A stretch of DNA of 6,148 bases from Paracoccaceae bacterium (GTDB lineage Bacteria; Pseudomonadota; Alphaproteobacteria; Rhodobacterales; Rhodobacteraceae): assembly GCA_007121115.1 (NCBI GenBank), contig SKMI01000032.1, positions 1-6,148 on the forward strand, read 5' to 3'. The position numbers were made by a program, and so were the translations under genes. Position 1 is the first letter of the stretch. Each line of letters starts with the position of its first letter. Shown one piece after another: positions 4,829 to 6,148 of the stretch. A model generated the notes under the pieces. That model worked only from the letters and a program-made list of their open reading frames with translations. It did no database searches and had not been told where the DNA came from.

Positions 4829-6031
4829 ATGGCCTTTCTTTCGGACCGGCTGGCGCGGGTCAAACCCTCCCCGACCATGACCATCACCGCCCGCGCGGCG
4901 GAACTCAAGGCCGCGGGGCGGGACATCATCCCGCTCAGCGCGGGCGAGCCGGATCTGGACACGCCGGAGCATGTGCGCGCGGCGGCCAAGGCGGCCATCG
5001 ACGCGGGGCAAACGCGCTACACGGCGGTGGACGGGACGCCCGAGCTGAAGGCGGCGATCTGCGAGAAGTTCCTGCGCGACAATGACTTGCGCTATGAGCC
5101 GGCGCAGGTGAGCGTGGCCTCGGGCGGCAAGCAGGTGCTGTGGAACGCGCTGCTGGCCACGCTGAACCCGGGCGACGAGGTGATCATTCCCGCGCCCTAT
5201 TGGGTCAGCTATCCCGACATGGTGACCATGGCGGGGGGCACACCGGTGGTGGTGCCAGCGGGCCCCGAGACCGGCTATCGACTCACCCCCGAGGCGCTGG
5301 ACGCGGCGATCACGCCGCGCACCAAGTGGCTGATCTTCAACTCGCCGTCGAACCCCACCGGCGCGGGGTATGACGCCGAGGCCCTGGGCGCGTTGACGGA
5401 CGTTCTGCGGGCGCATCCGCAGGTCTGGGTGATGTCGGATGACATGTACGAGCACCTGGTGTTCGACGATTTCCGCTTCGTCACCCCGGCGCAGGTGGCG
5501 CCGCGGCTGAAGGACCGGGTGCTGACCGTCAACGGCGTGTCCAAGGCCTATGCCATGACCGGCTGGCGGATCGGCTATGCGGCGGGCCCCGAGGCACTGA
5601 TCCGGGCCATGGCCAAGGTGCAGTCGCAATCGACCTCGAACCCCAGTTCGGTCAGCCAGGCGGCGGCGCTGGCGGCGCTGACGGGGCCGCAGGATTTTCT
5701 GGCCGACAACCGCGCCCTGTTCCAGCGCCGCCGCGATCTGGTGGTGGAGGCCCTGAACGGCTGCAACGGGGTGACCTGCCCGGCGCCGGAAGGGGCGTTC
5801 TACGTCTATCCGGATATTGCAGGCTGCATCGGCAAGACCTCGGCCCGGGGACGGAAGATCGAAACGGACGCGGATTTCGCCGCCGCGCTGCTGGAGGAGA
5901 CGGGGGTGGCGGTGGTGTTCGGCGCGGCCTTTGGCCGTGAACCGGCGTTCCGGGTGAGCTACGCCGCGGCGGACGAATTGCTGCGCCGGGCCTGCGGGCG
6001 AATCGCCGAGTTCTGCGCCGGGCTGCGTTGA
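4829..6031 (+). CDS. aatA: Class I PLP-dependent aspartate aminotransferase, likely aspartate/prephenate aminotransferase
   Basis: This 400-residue, fold-type I enzyme of the 1-beta aspartate aminotransferase subgroup transfers the amino group between aspartate and 2-oxoglutarate. Alphaproteobacterial relatives also aminate prephenate to arogenate, an intermediate in Tyr/Phe synthesis. Visible active-site elements: SAGEPDLDTP (37-46, substrate loop), GGKQVLWNA (99-107, cofactor phosphate region), NSPSNPTG (171-178, Asn175), SDDMYEHLVF (203-212, Asp204 and Tyr207), SKAYAMTGWRIGY (238-250, Schiff-base Lys239, Arg247 for phosphate) and FRVSYA (374-379, Arg375 for the substrate alpha-carboxylate). 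Length is normal and all key residues are intact. The start at 4829 has GGAG 9 nt upstream and gives the family N-terminus LSDRLARVKPSPTMTIT. Lys12 occupies a position I recall being linked to prephenate activity. It is divergent from the HTH-sdhE pair; no partner gene follows within the window. Confidence 0.94.
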   Translation: MAFLSDRLARVKPSPTMTITARAAELKAAGRDIIPLSAGEPDLDTPEHVRAAAKAAIDAGQTRYTAVDGTPELKAAICEKFLRDNDLRYEPAQVSVASGGKQVLWNALLATLNPGDEVIIPAPYWVSYPDMVTMAGGTPVVVPAGPETGYRLTPEALDAAITPRTKWLIFNSPSNPTGAGYDAEALGALTDVLRAHPQVWVMSDDMYEHLVFDDFRFVTPAQVAPRLKDRVLTVNGVSKAYAMTGWRIGYAAGPEALIRAMAKVQSQSTSNPSSVSQAAALAALTGPQDFLADNRALFQRRRDLVVEALNGCNGVTCPAPEGAFYVYPDIAGCIGKTSARGRKIETDADFAAALLEETGVAVVFGAAFGREPAFRVSYAAADELLRRACGRIAEFCAGLR

Positions 6032-6102
6032 GCGCATCGATCCGGCGCGCGGCCCTGTCCGATCTGCGATGATCCCGGACGCCGCGTTGCAAACCGGTGG
6101 AA

Positions 6103-6140
6103 GGGGGCGCTCCCGCCCCCGGCCCGGCGCGGCAAGCCGC
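6103..6140 (+). terminator. Two tandem GC hairpins downstream of the aminotransferase gene, possible terminator region
   Basis: GGGGGCG (6103-6109) and CGCCCCC (6114-6120) form a 7-bp stem with a CTCC loop. Nine bases later GCGG (6129-6132) and CCGC (6137-6140) form a second, 4-bp stem with a CAAG loop. They begin about 70 nt past the aminotransferase stop. No T-run is visible before the window ends at 6148, so termination is inferred. Similar paired GC hairpins are, from memory, common after genes in Rhodobacteraceae. Confidence 0.4.
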
Positions 6141-6148
6141 TTGGCCTC

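Noticed and set aside
4787..6037. 416-codon minus-strand open frame
   Set aside because: It is fully antisense to the intact aminotransferase gene, Arg/His/Gly-rich, without family motifs. Long antisense frames are expected in high-GC genes.
6057..6080. GTCC/GGAC with internal GATC/GATC imperfect palindrome after the aminotransferase gene
   Set aside because: It has short stems with a bulge, no T-run, and nothing that distinguishes it from chance pairing in GC-rich DNA.

Overview
This is a GC-rich chromosomal segment that looks like ordinary alphaproteobacterial DNA, most likely from Rhodobacteraceae (Rhodobacterales). The assignment rests on protein resemblance and on the strong G/C preference at third codon positions; it was not tested by a search. 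I see no transposase, phage gene, CRISPR array or other sign of recent transfer.

Left part (1-1950). A minus-strand gene that runs off the left edge encodes a membrane-anchored, Pro/Ala/Glu-rich protein with an Ig-like segment. It is probably the N-terminal part of a LysM-type envelope protein. It is divergently transcribed from a plus-strand LOG-family (TIGR00730) nucleotide hydrolase, and candidate promoters for the two genes overlap in a 146-bp gap. The LOG gene converges on rlmB. The gap between them holds a strong minus-strand intrinsic terminator about 120 nt beyond the rlmB stop.

Middle part (1950-3773). The minus-strand gene rlmB (23S rRNA Gm2251 methyltransferase) has a clear Shine-Dalgarno sequence and promoter. 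Divergent from it is a plus-strand tRNA-Tyr(GTA) with a long variable arm and an encoded CCA. Its D-arm core departs from the usual U8/A14/A21. A nested inverted repeat lies between the tRNA and a minus-strand MarR-type regulator that resembles LdtR.

Right part (3774-6148). A minus-strand pair, an XRE-type helix-turn-helix protein followed after 2 nt by sdhE (the FAD assembly factor for succinate dehydrogenase), looks translationally coupled. It is divergent from a plus-strand aspartate (probably aspartate/prephenate) aminotransferase with all key PLP residues. Two tandem GC hairpins close the window downstream of that gene.

The genes are mostly housekeeping functions: translation (rlmB, tRNA-Tyr), respiration (sdhE), amino acid metabolism (aatA), envelope and regulation. 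They do not form one pathway, and I do not see a convincing new system. The points most worth a second look are the atypical tRNA-Tyr core, the HTH-sdhE pairing, and the unexplained structured intergenic stretches.
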